Positions 46,601 to 55,409 of a DNA stretch of 64,000 nucleotides are shown here, piece after piece. The first letter of the stretch is position 1; each line of letters starts with the position of its first letter. This DNA comes from Pseudomonas knackmussii B13 (GTDB lineage Bacteria > Pseudomonadota > Gammaproteobacteria > Pseudomonadales > Pseudomonadaceae), in contig NZ_HG322950.1 in NCBI RefSeq assembly GCF_000689415.1, positions 5,463,501 through 5,527,500 of the forward strand, written 5' to 3'. The translations under genes were made by a program, and so were the position numbers. A model generated the notes under the pieces. That model did not search any database. It worked only from the letters and a program-made list of their open reading frames with translations, and was not told the origin of the DNA.

Positions 46601-47353
46601 TCAGACAGCGGCCTTGATCTGGCGCTGACGGACGATCTCGAACAGGCACACCCCGGTGGCCACGGAGACATTCAGGCTACTGACGCTGCCGCCCATGGGC
46701 AGCTTGGCCAGGTAGTCGCAGTGCTCGCGAGTCAGGCGGCGCATGCCCTTGCCCTCGGCCCCCATGACCAGGACGGTCGGGCCAGTGAGGTCCAGCTCAT
46801 ACAGCATCTGCGTTGCTTCGCCCGCCGTGCCGACCACCCATAAGCCGCGCTGCTGGAGCTTTTCCAGGGTGCGTGCAAGGTTGGTCACGGCGACCAGCGG
46901 GATCACCTCCGCAGCACCGCAGGCAACCTTGCGCACGGTGGCGTTGAGGGTGGCCGACTTGTCTTTCGGCACTATCACCGCCAGAGCGCCGGCGGCGTCG
47001 GCCGTGCGCAGGCAGGCACCAAGGTTGTGCGGGTCGGTGACACCATCCAGCGCCAGCAGCAAGGCCGGCCCCGGCGTACGCTCGAGCAACTCCTCGAGCA
47101 TGTTCTCGCCCCACACCTGGCTAGGGCTGACCTCGGCGACCACGCCCTGGTGCACGCCCTCGGCCCACTCGTCGAGCTCCTTGCGATCACGCGTACCAAC
47201 CGGCACGCGCATCTGCCCGGCCAGCTCGACCAGCGCCTGGACCCGCGGATCATGCCGGCCCTCGGCCAGCCACAGCTGCTTGACCCGCTTCGGATGGTGG
47301 CGCAGTAGCGCCTCCACGGCATGCACGCCGTAGACCTTTTCCCACTGACTCAT
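46601..47353 (-). CDS. rlmB: 23S rRNA (guanosine-2251 2'-O)-methyltransferase RlmB
   Basis: A 250-aa SPOUT methyltransferase that methylates G2251 of 23S rRNA. The N-terminal L30-like substrate domain opens KVYGVHAVEALLRHHPKRVKQLWL. The trefoil-knot SAM-binding motifs are DGVTDPHNLGACLRTADAAG (motif 1), LVMGAEGKGMRRLT (motif 2) and LPMGGSVSSLNVSVATGVCLFE (motif 3). Its start overlaps the rnr stop by 4 nt (ATGA), a conserved coupling. Confidence 0.97.
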   Translation of the reverse strand: MSQWEKVYGVHAVEALLRHHPKRVKQLWLAEGRHDPRVQALVELAGQMRVPVGTRDRKELDEWAEGVHQGVVAEVSPSQVWGENMLEELLERTPGPALLLALDGVTDPHNLGACLRTADAAGALAVIVPKDKSATLNATVRKVACGAAEVIPLVAVTNLARTLEKLQQRGLWVVGTAGEATQMLYELDLTGPTVLVMGAEGKGMRRLTREHCDYLAKLPMGGSVSSLNVSVATGVCLFEIVRQRQIKAAV

Positions 47354-50073
47354 GGCTTCGCCTTACGCTTTGCTCCCGGCCCGCCCGCAGTCGCCTTGGG
47401 CTTGGCCGGCCCCTTGCGGTGCTTGGTCGGCTTGGCGGACTTGGCTTTCTGTTTCGACGGCTTGCGCGGTTTCTCCGCGCCGGCCTTGGCGGTCGCCTTG
47501 CCGGCGGCCGCCTTGCCCTGTGCCGGCGGACGCTTGCCACCGACCTTGGCTTCGGCGAGCAGCGCCTGCTTCAGCGCACGACTCTTATTCACATCGGTAT
47601 TGCCGAGCATTTCCTCGGCTTGCGCGAGCATCTCCGGCGCCACCGAAGGCAGCGCCTGGACTATACCGACCTTACGCTTGCGCGGAGGTGCGCTGGGCAG
47701 CGGCGGCTCCGGGATGTCCAGCGGAAGCTCGCGGGGCGCACCCTTGCGTGCCTTGGCTGGTTTCGCGGACTTGGCTGGCTTGGCCGCCTCGACCTCGGCC
47801 TTCTCGCCGCGCTTCTTGCGACCGATAGGCGCGCTGAGCACGTTGTCAGCCAGTTCGAAGTCGATCTTCCGCTCGTCCAGGTCGACCCGCGCAACCACCA
47901 CCGAAGTAGTGTCGCCAAGACGGAAGCTGCGCCCGGTGCGCTCGCCAGCCAGGCGATGATGTACGGCATCGAAGTGATAGTAGTCGCCCGGCAGCGCGGT
48001 GACGTGCACCAGGCCTTCCACGTAGATGTCGGTCAGCTCGACGAAAATGCCGAAGCCGGTAACCGCGGTGATAACGCCGTCGAAAGTATCGCCGACGCGG
48101 TCGCGCATGTATTCGCACTTCAGCCAGTTGGTGACATCACGGGTCGCCTCGTCGGCGCGCCGCTCGGTCATCGAGCACTGCTCGCCAAGCTGATCCAGGC
48201 GCAGCTCGTCATACGGATAGATGCGCGCCTTGGTCATGGCGGTCGCACCAGCACGCTGTACCAGCTCGGTTTCGCGCTTGGAGCGGATCACGCTACGAAT
48301 GGCGCGGTGCACCAGCAGGTCCGGATAACGGCGGATCGGCGAAGTAAAGTGGGTGTAGGCCTCGTAGTTCAGACCGAAGTGACCATGGTTCTCCGGGCTG
48401 TACACCGCCTGGCTGAGCGAACGCAGCATCACTGTCTGGATCAGCCGGAAGTCCGGGCGCCCCTGGATCGTCTCGAGCAGCGCCTGGTAGTCACCCGGTG
48501 TCGGCTCACCCTTGCCGCGATACAGCGTCAGCCCCAGTTCGCCAAGGAACTGCCGTAGATTGTTCAGCTTCTCCTGCGGCGGACCGTCGTGGACGCGGTA
48601 CAGCGCGGGGATTTCCAGCTTCTCGAGGAACTTCGCGGTAGCCACGTTGGCCGCCAGCATGCATTCCTCGATCAGCTTGTGCGCGTCATTGCGCTGGGTC
48701 GGGCGGATTTCCGAGATCTTGCGGTCGGCGCCGAAGACGATGCGCGTTTCCTGGGTCTCGAAGTCGATGGCGCCCCGCACATAGCGCGCCCCAAGCAGCA
48801 CCTTGTACAGCGCATATAGAGTGTCGAGGTGCGGCACCACGCCGGGAAGCTGTTCCGCCAGGCGTTTCGCTTCCACGCTGTCCGGGGTTTCCAGGTACTG
48901 GCTTACCTTGGTGTAGGTGAGCCGCGCATGGGAGTGAATCACCGCCTCGAAGAACTGGAAGCCAGTTATGCGGCCGGACTTGGAGATGGTCATCTCGCAG
49001 ACCATCGCCAGGCGATCGACCAGCGGGTTCAGCGAGCACAGGCCGTTGGAGAGAATCTCCGGCAGCATCGGGATGACCCGCTCGGGGAAGTAGACCGAGT
49101 TGCCGCGCTTGGCCGCCTCTTCGTCCAGGGCCGAGCCGACCTTCACATAGTGCGATACGTCGGCGATGGCGACATACAGCTTCCAGCCGCCGCCCTTGCG
49201 CTTCTCGGCATAGACGGCGTCGTCGAAGTCGCGGGCGTCCTCGCCGTCGATGGTCACGAACGGCAGGGCGCGCAGGTCGACGCGCTTCTCTTTGTCCTTC
49301 TCCGCCACTTCCGGCTTGAGCTTGGCCGCCTCTTTCTCTACACCCTGCGGCCAAACGTGCGGGATGTCGTAGCTACGCAGGGCAACCTCGATCTCCATGC
49401 CCGGCGCCATATAGTCGCCCAGCACTTCCACCACCTCGCCCTGGGCCTGGCGGTGCACGGTCGGCCACTGATCGATGCGAACCTGGACGAACTGGTTGTG
49501 CTTGGCGGCGCCCTGCTTGCCCGGCGCGATCAGCACTTCCTGCTGGATCTTCGGATTGTCGGCGACAACAGTGCCAATGCCGCTTTCCTCGAAGTAACGA
49601 CCAACCAGGGTTTCATGGGCGCGCTCGATCACTTCGACCAGGGCGCCCTCGCGGCGGCCACGGCGGTCGAAGCCAGCAACACGCGCCAGCGCTCGGTCAC
49701 CGTCGAACACCAGGCGCATCTGTGCCGGGCTGAGGAACAAGTCGTCGCTGCCGTCATCGGGAATCAGGAAGCCGAAACCGTCGCGGTGACCGGCTACGCG
49801 GCCACGGATCAGGTCCAGCTTGTCCACCGGCGCATAGGCGCCACGGCGCGTATAGATAAGCTGGCCATCGCGCTCCATGGCGCGCAGGCGCCGGCGCAAG
49901 GCCTCTTCCGATTCTTCGTCGGACAAACCGAACTCTTCGAGCAGTTGCGCACGGGTCGCCGGTGCGCCGCGTTCGGCGAGGTGCGCGAGAATGAGCTCGC
50001 GGCTGGGAATGGGGTTTTCGTATTTTTCCGCTTCGCGGGCGGCCTCGGGGTCGAGGTTTTGCCAATCGGCCAT
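47350..50073 (-). CDS. rnr: Ribonuclease R
   Basis: A 907-aa processive 3'-5' exoribonuclease that degrades structured RNA. It has an N-terminal helix-turn-helix (about 15-75), cold-shock domains (RGRVAGHRDGFGFLIPDDG) and the RNB catalytic domain with the four-aspartate cluster in TIDGEDARDFDDAVYAEK. The S1 domain is DTFDGVITAVTGFGIFVELTDIYVEGLVHV. A long lysine/alanine/proline-rich basic tail of about 130 residues follows, longer than in E. coli RNase R. It is coupled to rlmB. A promoter is expected in the 204-bp gap before the divergent tRNA gene. Confidence 0.96.
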   Translation of the reverse strand: MADWQNLDPEAAREAEKYENPIPSRELILAHLAERGAPATRAQLLEEFGLSDEESEEALRRRLRAMERDGQLIYTRRGAYAPVDKLDLIRGRVAGHRDGFGFLIPDDGSDDLFLSPAQMRLVFDGDRALARVAGFDRRGRREGALVEVIERAHETLVGRYFEESGIGTVVADNPKIQQEVLIAPGKQGAAKHNQFVQVRIDQWPTVHRQAQGEVVEVLGDYMAPGMEIEVALRSYDIPHVWPQGVEKEAAKLKPEVAEKDKEKRVDLRALPFVTIDGEDARDFDDAVYAEKRKGGGWKLYVAIADVSHYVKVGSALDEEAAKRGNSVYFPERVIPMLPEILSNGLCSLNPLVDRLAMVCEMTISKSGRITGFQFFEAVIHSHARLTYTKVSQYLETPDSVEAKRLAEQLPGVVPHLDTLYALYKVLLGARYVRGAIDFETQETRIVFGADRKISEIRPTQRNDAHKLIEECMLAANVATAKFLEKLEIPALYRVHDGPPQEKLNNLRQFLGELGLTLYRGKGEPTPGDYQALLETIQGRPDFRLIQTVMLRSLSQAVYSPENHGHFGLNYEAYTHFTSPIRRYPDLLVHRAIRSVIRSKRETELVQRAGATAMTKARIYPYDELRLDQLGEQCSMTERRADEATRDVTNWLKCEYMRDRVGDTFDGVITAVTGFGIFVELTDIYVEGLVHVTALPGDYYHFDAVHHRLAGERTGRSFRLGDTTSVVVARVDLDERKIDFELADNVLSAPIGRKKRGEKAEVEAAKPAKSAKPAKARKGAPRELPLDIPEPPLPSAPPRKRKVGIVQALPSVAPEMLAQAEEMLGNTDVNKSRALKQALLAEAKVGGKRPPAQGKAAAGKATAKAGAEKPRKPSKQKAKSAKPTKHRKGPAKPKATAGGPGAKRKAKP

Positions 50074-50185
50074 TAGGGTGAAGTCACCTTGTCGTCATTA
50101 ATGTGGGCGCCATCTGCATATTGAAGCGCGAAATCCGCTCGTCGGTCAGCTTGGGCCGAGAATAAATTTTTTATCGCATCAGGGG

Positions 50186-50214
50186 TTTACAACCCAAAGT
50201 GGGCTCCGTATAGT
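50186..50214 (+). promoter_or_regulatory. Sigma-70 promoter of tRNA-Leu
   Basis: TTTACA (50186-50191) and TATAGT (50209-50214) are separated by exactly 17 bp, followed by a GC-rich discriminator (TCGCGCCC) typical of stringently controlled stable RNA genes. The predicted start is near 50221, about 57 nt before the tRNA. Confidence 0.75.
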
Positions 50215-50277
50215 TCGCGCCCACAGCGTCGCTGAGACGTTGTAACACGGAAACGATGAGCAATCATCGCATCCAGT

Positions 50278-50364
50278 GCCCAGGTGGCGGAATTGGTAGA
50301 CGCACTAGGTTCAGGTCCTAGCGGTGGCAACACCGTGGAAGTTCGAGTCTTCTCCTGGGCACCA
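50278..50364 (+). tRNA. tRNA-Leu (anticodon CAG)
   Basis: An 87-nt class II tRNA. The acceptor stem is GCCCAGG/CCTGGGC, with discriminator A and encoded CCA at 50362-50364. The D-loop contains GGTAGACG. The anticodon arm is CTAGG-TTCAGGT-CCTAG, giving anticodon CAG for CUG codons. A long variable arm GCGGTGGCAACACCGT and T-loop TTCGAGT follow. CUG is the main leucine codon in this GC-rich genome, so this is a major tRNA. It has its own promoter and terminator, and matches a tRNA-Leu beside rnr in PAO1. Confidence 0.97.
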
Positions 50365-50370
50365 TCTTCA

Positions 50371-50405
50371 AAGCAAAAAGCCGAGCACTGCTCGGCTTTT
50401 TGCTT
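50371..50405. terminator. Bidirectional terminator after tRNA-Leu
   Basis: AAGCAAAAAGCCGAGC-ACT-GCTCGGCTTTTTGCTT, a stem of about 16 bp with A5/T5 flanks. It terminates the tRNA transcript and can also stop rightmost leakage of the convergent chemoreceptor gene. Confidence 0.92.
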
Positions 50406-50412
50406 TCTGCAT

Positions 50413-50439
50413 TCCGAAAAATAAAAGCCTGCACAGGCT
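50413..50439 (-). terminator. Terminator of the chemoreceptor gene
   Basis: On the minus strand AGCCTG-TG-CAGGCT is followed by TTTTATTTTTC. The stem is short but the T-run is long. It lies 36 nt beyond the chemoreceptor stop, next to the tRNA terminator. A further GGCCCCGC/GTGGGGTC hairpin precedes it. Confidence 0.75.
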
Positions 50440-50474
50440 CGACCCCACTCAAGCGGGGCCGAGTCCATTCGGCA

Positions 50475-52409
50475 TCAGGCCCTGAACTGCCCGAGACTAC
50501 CGCGCAGTTGCGCGGCCAGACCATCCAACACACGCCCGCTATTGGCCGTCGCAGCAACCGCTTCCGCGGCACGCCCGGCTTCGGCATGGATCACCTCGAC
50601 CCGACCACGCACCGCATCTGCACCCGCCGCCTGCTGCTCAGCTGCATGAGCGGCAGACTCCACCGCCCCATGCACCTCCTCTACGGCGCGCTGCACTTCC
50701 AACTGCAGACGCTCGCTGTCATGCAACGCAGCCAAACCCTCGACCGCCTGCTCGCGCGCACGCCCAATCGCCTCGACGGCCTCACGCGCACCACGCTGCA
50801 GTGCATCGATGTGCGTCTGGATATCGCCAGTAGACTGCTGCGTCTTGCTCGCCAGCGCCCGCACCTCGTCGGCCACCACAGCGAACCCGCGACCACTTTC
50901 GCCGGCACGGGCCGCCTCGATGGCTGCGTTCAATGCCAGCAGGTTGGTCTGCTCGGCAATCCCGTGGATAACCGAGAGCACGACTTCGATCTGTTGACTC
51001 TGCGCGGCGAGACGCTCGATCACCCCAGCGCCGGTCTGCACCTGCGACTCGAGATCCTCCATCAACCCTCCGACCCGACGCGCAATAGCAGCATTGCCAT
51101 CGGCTGCCTTGCGAATGGCCGCCACGCGAAGCAGCGCATCCTGCATGGCCTGGCTTTCCACCTGCGCCTCCGAAGCCATTCCGGCGAGAGCCTCAAGGCT
51201 GCCGGCGACCTCATTGCGCTGCCGATCCGCGGCCGCTTCGGCACTGGCGCTACGCGATGCCAATGCAGCAATTTCACTTCCGGTACGCTGGGCGACCTCT
51301 CCAGCCTCGCGCACGATCGGCTGCAGCTTGTCGATGAAGCGGTTGACCATGGCAGCCATCTCGCCCAATTCGTCACGGCTATCCAGGCGGACCCTGCGGG
51401 TCAGATCGCCATCCCCAGCCGCTAGATCACCGAGCGCCTCAATGAGCAGGCGTAGACGCGAAACCACCTGACGCCCCAGCACCAGCGCCAGAACCAGCAG
51501 CACGCCCAGACCGACCAGCACCAGACCCAGACCTGTACGCCAGCGAAGACTGCCAGCCGCCTCTTCGACGGCCACCCGCGCACCCTCGCTCATCTCTCCG
51601 GCTGCCTGGCGGGCCGCCTGAAGCCGCGCACTCAGCGCCTTGTTGCTGTCCGCGGCCGCACCGGCCAGGCTGTCCGCAACCAATTGGTCACCACTGGCGA
51701 TAAGTGCAGAGAAGCGCTTGTCCAGCGCCGCGACCTGCTTATCCACAGCCGCAGTCGACACACCGACTCGCACGGTTCCGATCACCACGCCATTGGGACT
51801 GATAGGTGCACTGGCGAGGATCACCGAATCGTCATGCGCAGCCGCCTCCAGCACCTTGTCCAGCGCATGCTCGCCCTGCCCTTTCGCGAGCAGTGCCTGG
51901 ATTCGGGGATCCTCGCGATTCAGGTAGCGAGTCAGGTGCTTGCCCTCGGGATCGTCGTAGACCACGAACATCACGTCAGGGTTGGCCTGCGCACGCCGGG
52001 CATACTCCGACAGAGTTGGCACATCGTTGTCCCACATGGCCTTGGGCGCTACCGCCGCCAGCAACTGGGCGAGCTGATCGGCCGATTGACGCAGACCCTG
52101 CTCGAGACTCTGGCGAGTCTCGCCACGCTCTTCTTCAAGGCGCGCGGAAAGAGCCGCCCCCAGGCGCTCACGAGTACGCGAAGAAAGCTCGGCGAGCCCG
52201 GAGCTGAGCTCACCACCCGCCTGCTCCAACTCTCCGGAAAGGCGCTGCGACTGACCACCCAGGCGATCGCCCAGATTGACCACCAGGTGATCCACGGTGC
52301 TGCGCGTCAGCCACAGGGCAATGACCAGTTGCACCAGCAGGGCAACGCCCAGGGCGATGAAAACGGGACGCAGCAAACGACTGCGCAAAAGCGAAAGGAC
52401 GGCGGACAC
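50475..52409 (-). CDS. Methyl-accepting chemotaxis protein
   Basis: A 644-aa transmembrane chemoreceptor. TM1 is at about 14-34 (FIALGVALLVQLVIALWL) and TM2 at about 292-315 (GLGLVLVGLGVLLVLALVLG). The periplasmic region of about 260 residues begins with a heptad-rich helix. Next comes a single-cache-like part (AVAPKAMWDNDVPTLSEYARRAQANPDVMFVVYDDPEGKHL, APISPNGVVIGTVRVGVS). A HAMP domain follows (SRLRLLIEALGDLAAGDGDLTRRV). The signalling hairpin tip is IHGIAEQTNLLALNAAIEAARAGESGRGFAVVADEVRALA. No C-terminal NWETF-type pentapeptide is present. The ligand is unknown. From memory P. putida has a chemoreceptor at the same place but PAO1 does not. Confidence 0.92.
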   Translation of the reverse strand: MSAVLSLLRSRLLRPVFIALGVALLVQLVIALWLTRSTVDHLVVNLGDRLGGQSQRLSGELEQAGGELSSGLAELSSRTRERLGAALSARLEEERGETRQSLEQGLRQSADQLAQLLAAVAPKAMWDNDVPTLSEYARRAQANPDVMFVVYDDPEGKHLTRYLNREDPRIQALLAKGQGEHALDKVLEAAAHDDSVILASAPISPNGVVIGTVRVGVSTAAVDKQVAALDKRFSALIASGDQLVADSLAGAAADSNKALSARLQAARQAAGEMSEGARVAVEEAAGSLRWRTGLGLVLVGLGVLLVLALVLGRQVVSRLRLLIEALGDLAAGDGDLTRRVRLDSRDELGEMAAMVNRFIDKLQPIVREAGEVAQRTGSEIAALASRSASAEAAADRQRNEVAGSLEALAGMASEAQVESQAMQDALLRVAAIRKAADGNAAIARRVGGLMEDLESQVQTGAGVIERLAAQSQQIEVVLSVIHGIAEQTNLLALNAAIEAARAGESGRGFAVVADEVRALASKTQQSTGDIQTHIDALQRGAREAVEAIGRAREQAVEGLAALHDSERLQLEVQRAVEEVHGAVESAAHAAEQQAAGADAVRGRVEVIHAEAGRAAEAVAATANSGRVLDGLAAQLRGSLGQFRA

Positions 52410-52508
52410 GGCATGCCTCCTGAGGTAACGGAATACTGACGCGAAATGCGCCGATCCGAATTGCCAGCAAGGGGCGTGCCGTTACGACTTTCGTCTAGCC
52501 GAAAACGA

Positions 52509-52534
52509 CAACGGGCCGCATGAGCGGCCCGTTG
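52509..52534 (-). terminator. Terminator of purA
   Basis: CAACGGGCCGC-ATGA-GCGGCCCGTTG, an 11-bp perfect stem with a tetraloop, followed on the minus strand by TCGTTTTC. It is 16 nt beyond the purA stop. Confidence 0.8.
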
Positions 52535-52549
52535 CAGTACAGCATCGAA

Positions 52550-53845
52550 TCAGGCGAACGGATGACGCAGGACGATGGTCTCTACGCGGTCCGGGCCAGT
52601 GGAGATGATGTCGATGGGCGCACCAACCAGCTCCTCGATGCGCTTGATGTATGCGCGAGCGGCGGCCGGCAGAGCGTCCAGGCTCTTGGCGCCAACGGTG
52701 GAGTCAGTCCAGCCCGGCATATCCTCGTACACCGGCTGCAGGCCGATATAGCTGTCGGCGTCGGTCGGCGCATCGGTCAGCAGTTCGCCGGCGGCGTTCT
52801 TGTAGCCGGTGCAGATGCGCACGGTCTCCAGGCCGTCGAGGACGTCCAGCTTGGTCAGGCACAGGCCGGACAGGCTGTTGATCTCGATGGCGCGACGCAG
52901 GATGACGGCATCGAACCAGCCGCAACGACGAGCTCGGCCAGTGGTGGCGCCGAACTCGTGACCAACCTTGGCCAGGTGTGCACCAACGTCATCGAACAGC
53001 TCGGTGGGGAACGGACCGGAACCCACGCGAGTGGTGTAGGCCTTGGTGATACCCAGGATGTAGTCCAGGTACAGCGGACCGAAGCCCGAACCGGTAGCGG
53101 TGCCACCAGCGGTGGTGTTGGAGCTGGTAACGAACGGGTAGGTGCCGTGATCGATGTCCAGCAGCGAACCCTGGGCACCTTCGAACATGATGTTCTCGTC
53201 GGCGCGACGCAGGTTGTGCAGGGTCGAGGTCACGTCGGCCAGCATCGGCTTCAGTTGCTCGGCATAAGCCATGCACTCTTCCAGGGTCTTCTGGAAGTCT
53301 ACGGCCGGCTCCTTGTAGTAGTTCTGCAGGACGAAGTTGTGGTAGTCCAGCAGCTCACCGAGCTTGGCGGCAAAGCGCTCGCGGTGGAACAGGTCACCTA
53401 CGCGCAGACCGCGGCGAGCTACCTTGTCTTCGTACGCCGGACCGATGCCGCGGCCAGTGGTACCGATCTTGGCATCGCCACGCGCCTTCTCGCGCGCCTG
53501 GTCGAGAGCCACGTGGAACGACAGGATCAGCGGGCAGGACGGGCTGATACGCAGGCGCTCGCGCACCGGCACACCCTTCTCTTCCAGCTTGGCGATCTCG
53601 CGCATCAGCGCGTCGGGCGCCAGCACCACACCGTTACCGATCAGGCACTGCACGCCTTCGCGCAGGATGCCCGACGGAATCAGGTGCAGCACGGTCTTCT
53701 CACCGTCGATCACCAGAGTGTGACCAGCATTGTGGCCGCCCTGGTAACGCACCACGGCAGCTGCCTGGTCGGTGAGCAGGTCGACGATCTTGCCTTTGCC
53801 CTCATCACCCCATTGGGTGCCCAGGACTACGACATTCTTACCCAT
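52550..53845 (-). CDS. purA: Adenylosuccinate synthetase
   Basis: A 431-aa GTP-dependent enzyme joining IMP and aspartate to adenylosuccinate in AMP synthesis. The N-terminal P-loop-like VVVLGTQWGDEGKGKIVD holds the catalytic Asp. VRYQGGHNAGHT, FEGAQGSLLDIDHGTYPFVTSSN and the PurA-specific TTGRARRCGWFDAV follow. ATG 53845 is preceded by GGGGAC at good spacing; an in-frame ATG 15 nt further upstream contributes that sequence and is unlikely to be used. It lies downstream of hisZ in the same direction with a 72-nt gap. Confidence 0.97.
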   Translation of the reverse strand: MGKNVVVLGTQWGDEGKGKIVDLLTDQAAAVVRYQGGHNAGHTLVIDGEKTVLHLIPSGILREGVQCLIGNGVVLAPDALMREIAKLEEKGVPVRERLRISPSCPLILSFHVALDQAREKARGDAKIGTTGRGIGPAYEDKVARRGLRVGDLFHRERFAAKLGELLDYHNFVLQNYYKEPAVDFQKTLEECMAYAEQLKPMLADVTSTLHNLRRADENIMFEGAQGSLLDIDHGTYPFVTSSNTTAGGTATGSGFGPLYLDYILGITKAYTTRVGSGPFPTELFDDVGAHLAKVGHEFGATTGRARRCGWFDAVILRRAIEINSLSGLCLTKLDVLDGLETVRICTGYKNAAGELLTDAPTDADSYIGLQPVYEDMPGWTDSTVGAKSLDALPAAARAYIKRIEELVGAPIDIISTGPDRVETIVLRHPFA

Positions 53846-53917
53846 AACACTTGTCCCCATCGTGGATATTCGGTGCCGGCCTCGGCCGGCGGAAACTCGC
53901 GGCAGCCCTTATCGGGA

Positions 53918-55096
53918 TCAGAAGGGCACCACCTGCCAATTGCCGTCACGCAGCTGCAGTTGCCGATCGCAACCCGCCTCGCGCGCCGAAGCCGCATCCT
54001 GCCCCGGCAGCGCCTGAACCACGCGCTGCCCATCGCGGCGCAGTCGTTGCACCGCCTGCCACAGACCGGCACCTTCGGCCGGCGACCAGATGCCCGTTAC
54101 CGGAACATCCAACTGCGCCTGCCCGAGGGTCACCAGCGTCTTCAGATCGGTGGAGAAGCCAGTGGCCGGTCGTGCGCGACCGAAATCGGCGCCGATGTGA
54201 TCGTAGCGACCACCCTGGGCGATCGACTCGCCCACGCCGGGCACGAAGGCGGCGAACACCACCCCCGTGTGATAGTGATAGCCGCGCAGCTCGCCCAGGT
54301 CGAAATACAGGGGAAGCGTCGGGAAGCGCTGCGCCAGCGCATCGGCGATTGCGGTCAGGTCAGCCAGCGCTGCCTGCACAACGGCCGGAGCAGCAGCCAG
54401 GACCTCGGCAGCCTGGGTCAGCACTTGGCGACTGCCGCAAAGCTCAGCCAGTGCACGCAGCATGCCGGCGAGATCGGCAGGCAGGTCTTCGGTCAGCGCG
54501 GCGACTTCGTCTACAGCCTTGCGTTGCAGCGCGTCGAACAGCGCTTGCTCGGACTCGCCGGACAAACCGGCCGCGCGGGCCAGGCCGCGGTAGATTCCGA
54601 CATGGCCAAGGTCCATATGCACGGCGGGCACTTCGGCCAGCGCCAGCATGTCGAGCATCAGGCTGATGACTTCGACGTCACCGGCCGAACCGGTATCGCC
54701 ATAGAGCTCCGCACCCAGCTGGATCGGGCTACGCGAAGTAGCCAATGCACGCGGACGCGCATGCAGCACGCTGCCGGCGTAGCACAGACGGTTGGGCCCC
54801 TCGCGACGCAGGCTGTGGGCATCCATACGGGCCACCTGCGGCGTGATGTCGGCGCGGAACCCCATCAGACGGCCGGAAGCCGGATCGGTGACCTTGAAGG
54901 TACGCAGGTCCAGATCCTGACCGGCGCCGGTCAGCAGGGATTCCAGGTATTCGATATGCGGGGTGACGACGAACTCGTAACCCCAGCGCTGGAACAGATC
55001 CAGCACCTGACGGCGGGCTGCTTCGACGCGCGCCGCCTCTGGGGGCAGCACTTCTTCGATCCCATCTGGCAGCAGCCAGCGGTCTACCGTTGCCAT
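53918..55096 (-). CDS. hisZ: ATP phosphoribosyltransferase regulatory subunit HisZ
   Basis: A 392-aa histidyl-tRNA-synthetase-like protein that activates the short form of HisG in the first step of histidine synthesis. The class II synthetase-like core reads LPDGIEEVLPPEAARVEAARRQVLDLFQRWGYEFVVTPHIEYLESLL, then FRADITPQVARMDAHSL (motif 2 region). It lacks the anticodon-binding domain expected for a true HisRS. The neighbouring purA and the hfl genes keep the order PA4938-PA4942. Confidence 0.94.
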   Translation of the reverse strand: MATVDRWLLPDGIEEVLPPEAARVEAARRQVLDLFQRWGYEFVVTPHIEYLESLLTGAGQDLDLRTFKVTDPASGRLMGFRADITPQVARMDAHSLRREGPNRLCYAGSVLHARPRALATSRSPIQLGAELYGDTGSAGDVEVISLMLDMLALAEVPAVHMDLGHVGIYRGLARAAGLSGESEQALFDALQRKAVDEVAALTEDLPADLAGMLRALAELCGSRQVLTQAAEVLAAAPAVVQAALADLTAIADALAQRFPTLPLYFDLGELRGYHYHTGVVFAAFVPGVGESIAQGGRYDHIGADFGRARPATGFSTDLKTLVTLGQAQLDVPVTGIWSPAEGAGLWQAVQRLRRDGQRVVQALPGQDAASAREAGCDRQLQLRDGNWQVVPF

Positions 55097-55130
55097 GTCG
55101 CCTCTCCCCTTTCAGCCGGGCGGCAATTCA

Positions 55131-55316
55131 TCAATGAATCCAGTAAAGAAGGACGGTCCCGAGCAGCATGCTGCCCAGTCCGATGAGTCGCAGGCGTCGA
55201 TCGTCTAGACGACCCAGCCCGCTGACGGCCTCACGCCAGCCACGCGGATACAGGAATGGGAGGATGCCCTCCAGCACCAGCAACAGACAGAACGCTTTGC
55301 CGAATTCCTGCCACAT
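55131..55316 (-). CDS. DUF2065 family small membrane protein
   Basis: A 61-aa protein (WQEFGKAFCLLLVLEGILPFLYPRGWREAVSGL, then LRLIGLGSMLLGTVLLYWIH) with two membrane helices and a short basic loop. ATG 55316 is chosen because upstream codons run through the hflC terminator. This family is regularly encoded next to hflC and purA/hisZ in proteobacteria, but its function is unknown. The gene lies 34 nt before hisZ on the same strand. Confidence 0.8.
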   Translation of the reverse strand: MWQEFGKAFCLLLVLEGILPFLYPRGWREAVSGLGRLDDRRLRLIGLGSMLLGTVLLYWIH

Positions 55317-55331
55317 GATTCTCGCAGACGC

Positions 55332-55354
55332 AAAAAAGCCGGGATTTCCCGGCT
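55332..55354 (-). terminator. Rho-independent terminator of hflKC
   Basis: AGCCGGGA-TT-TCCCGGCT followed on the minus strand by TTTTTT. It lies 56 nt beyond hflC and only 16 nt before the DUF2065 start. The DUF2065-hisZ-purA genes therefore depend on readthrough or on a promoter inside this hairpin region. Confidence 0.85.
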
Positions 55355-55409
55355 GACCCATGATAACACGTTTTCTCCGGCGGGCGCTGCCGCCCGCCGG
55401 AGAAGCGCA

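Noticed and set aside
52520..55186. 888-codon plus-strand open frame spanning purA and hisZ
   Set aside because: It runs antisense across two housekeeping genes and their spacer; no known domain.
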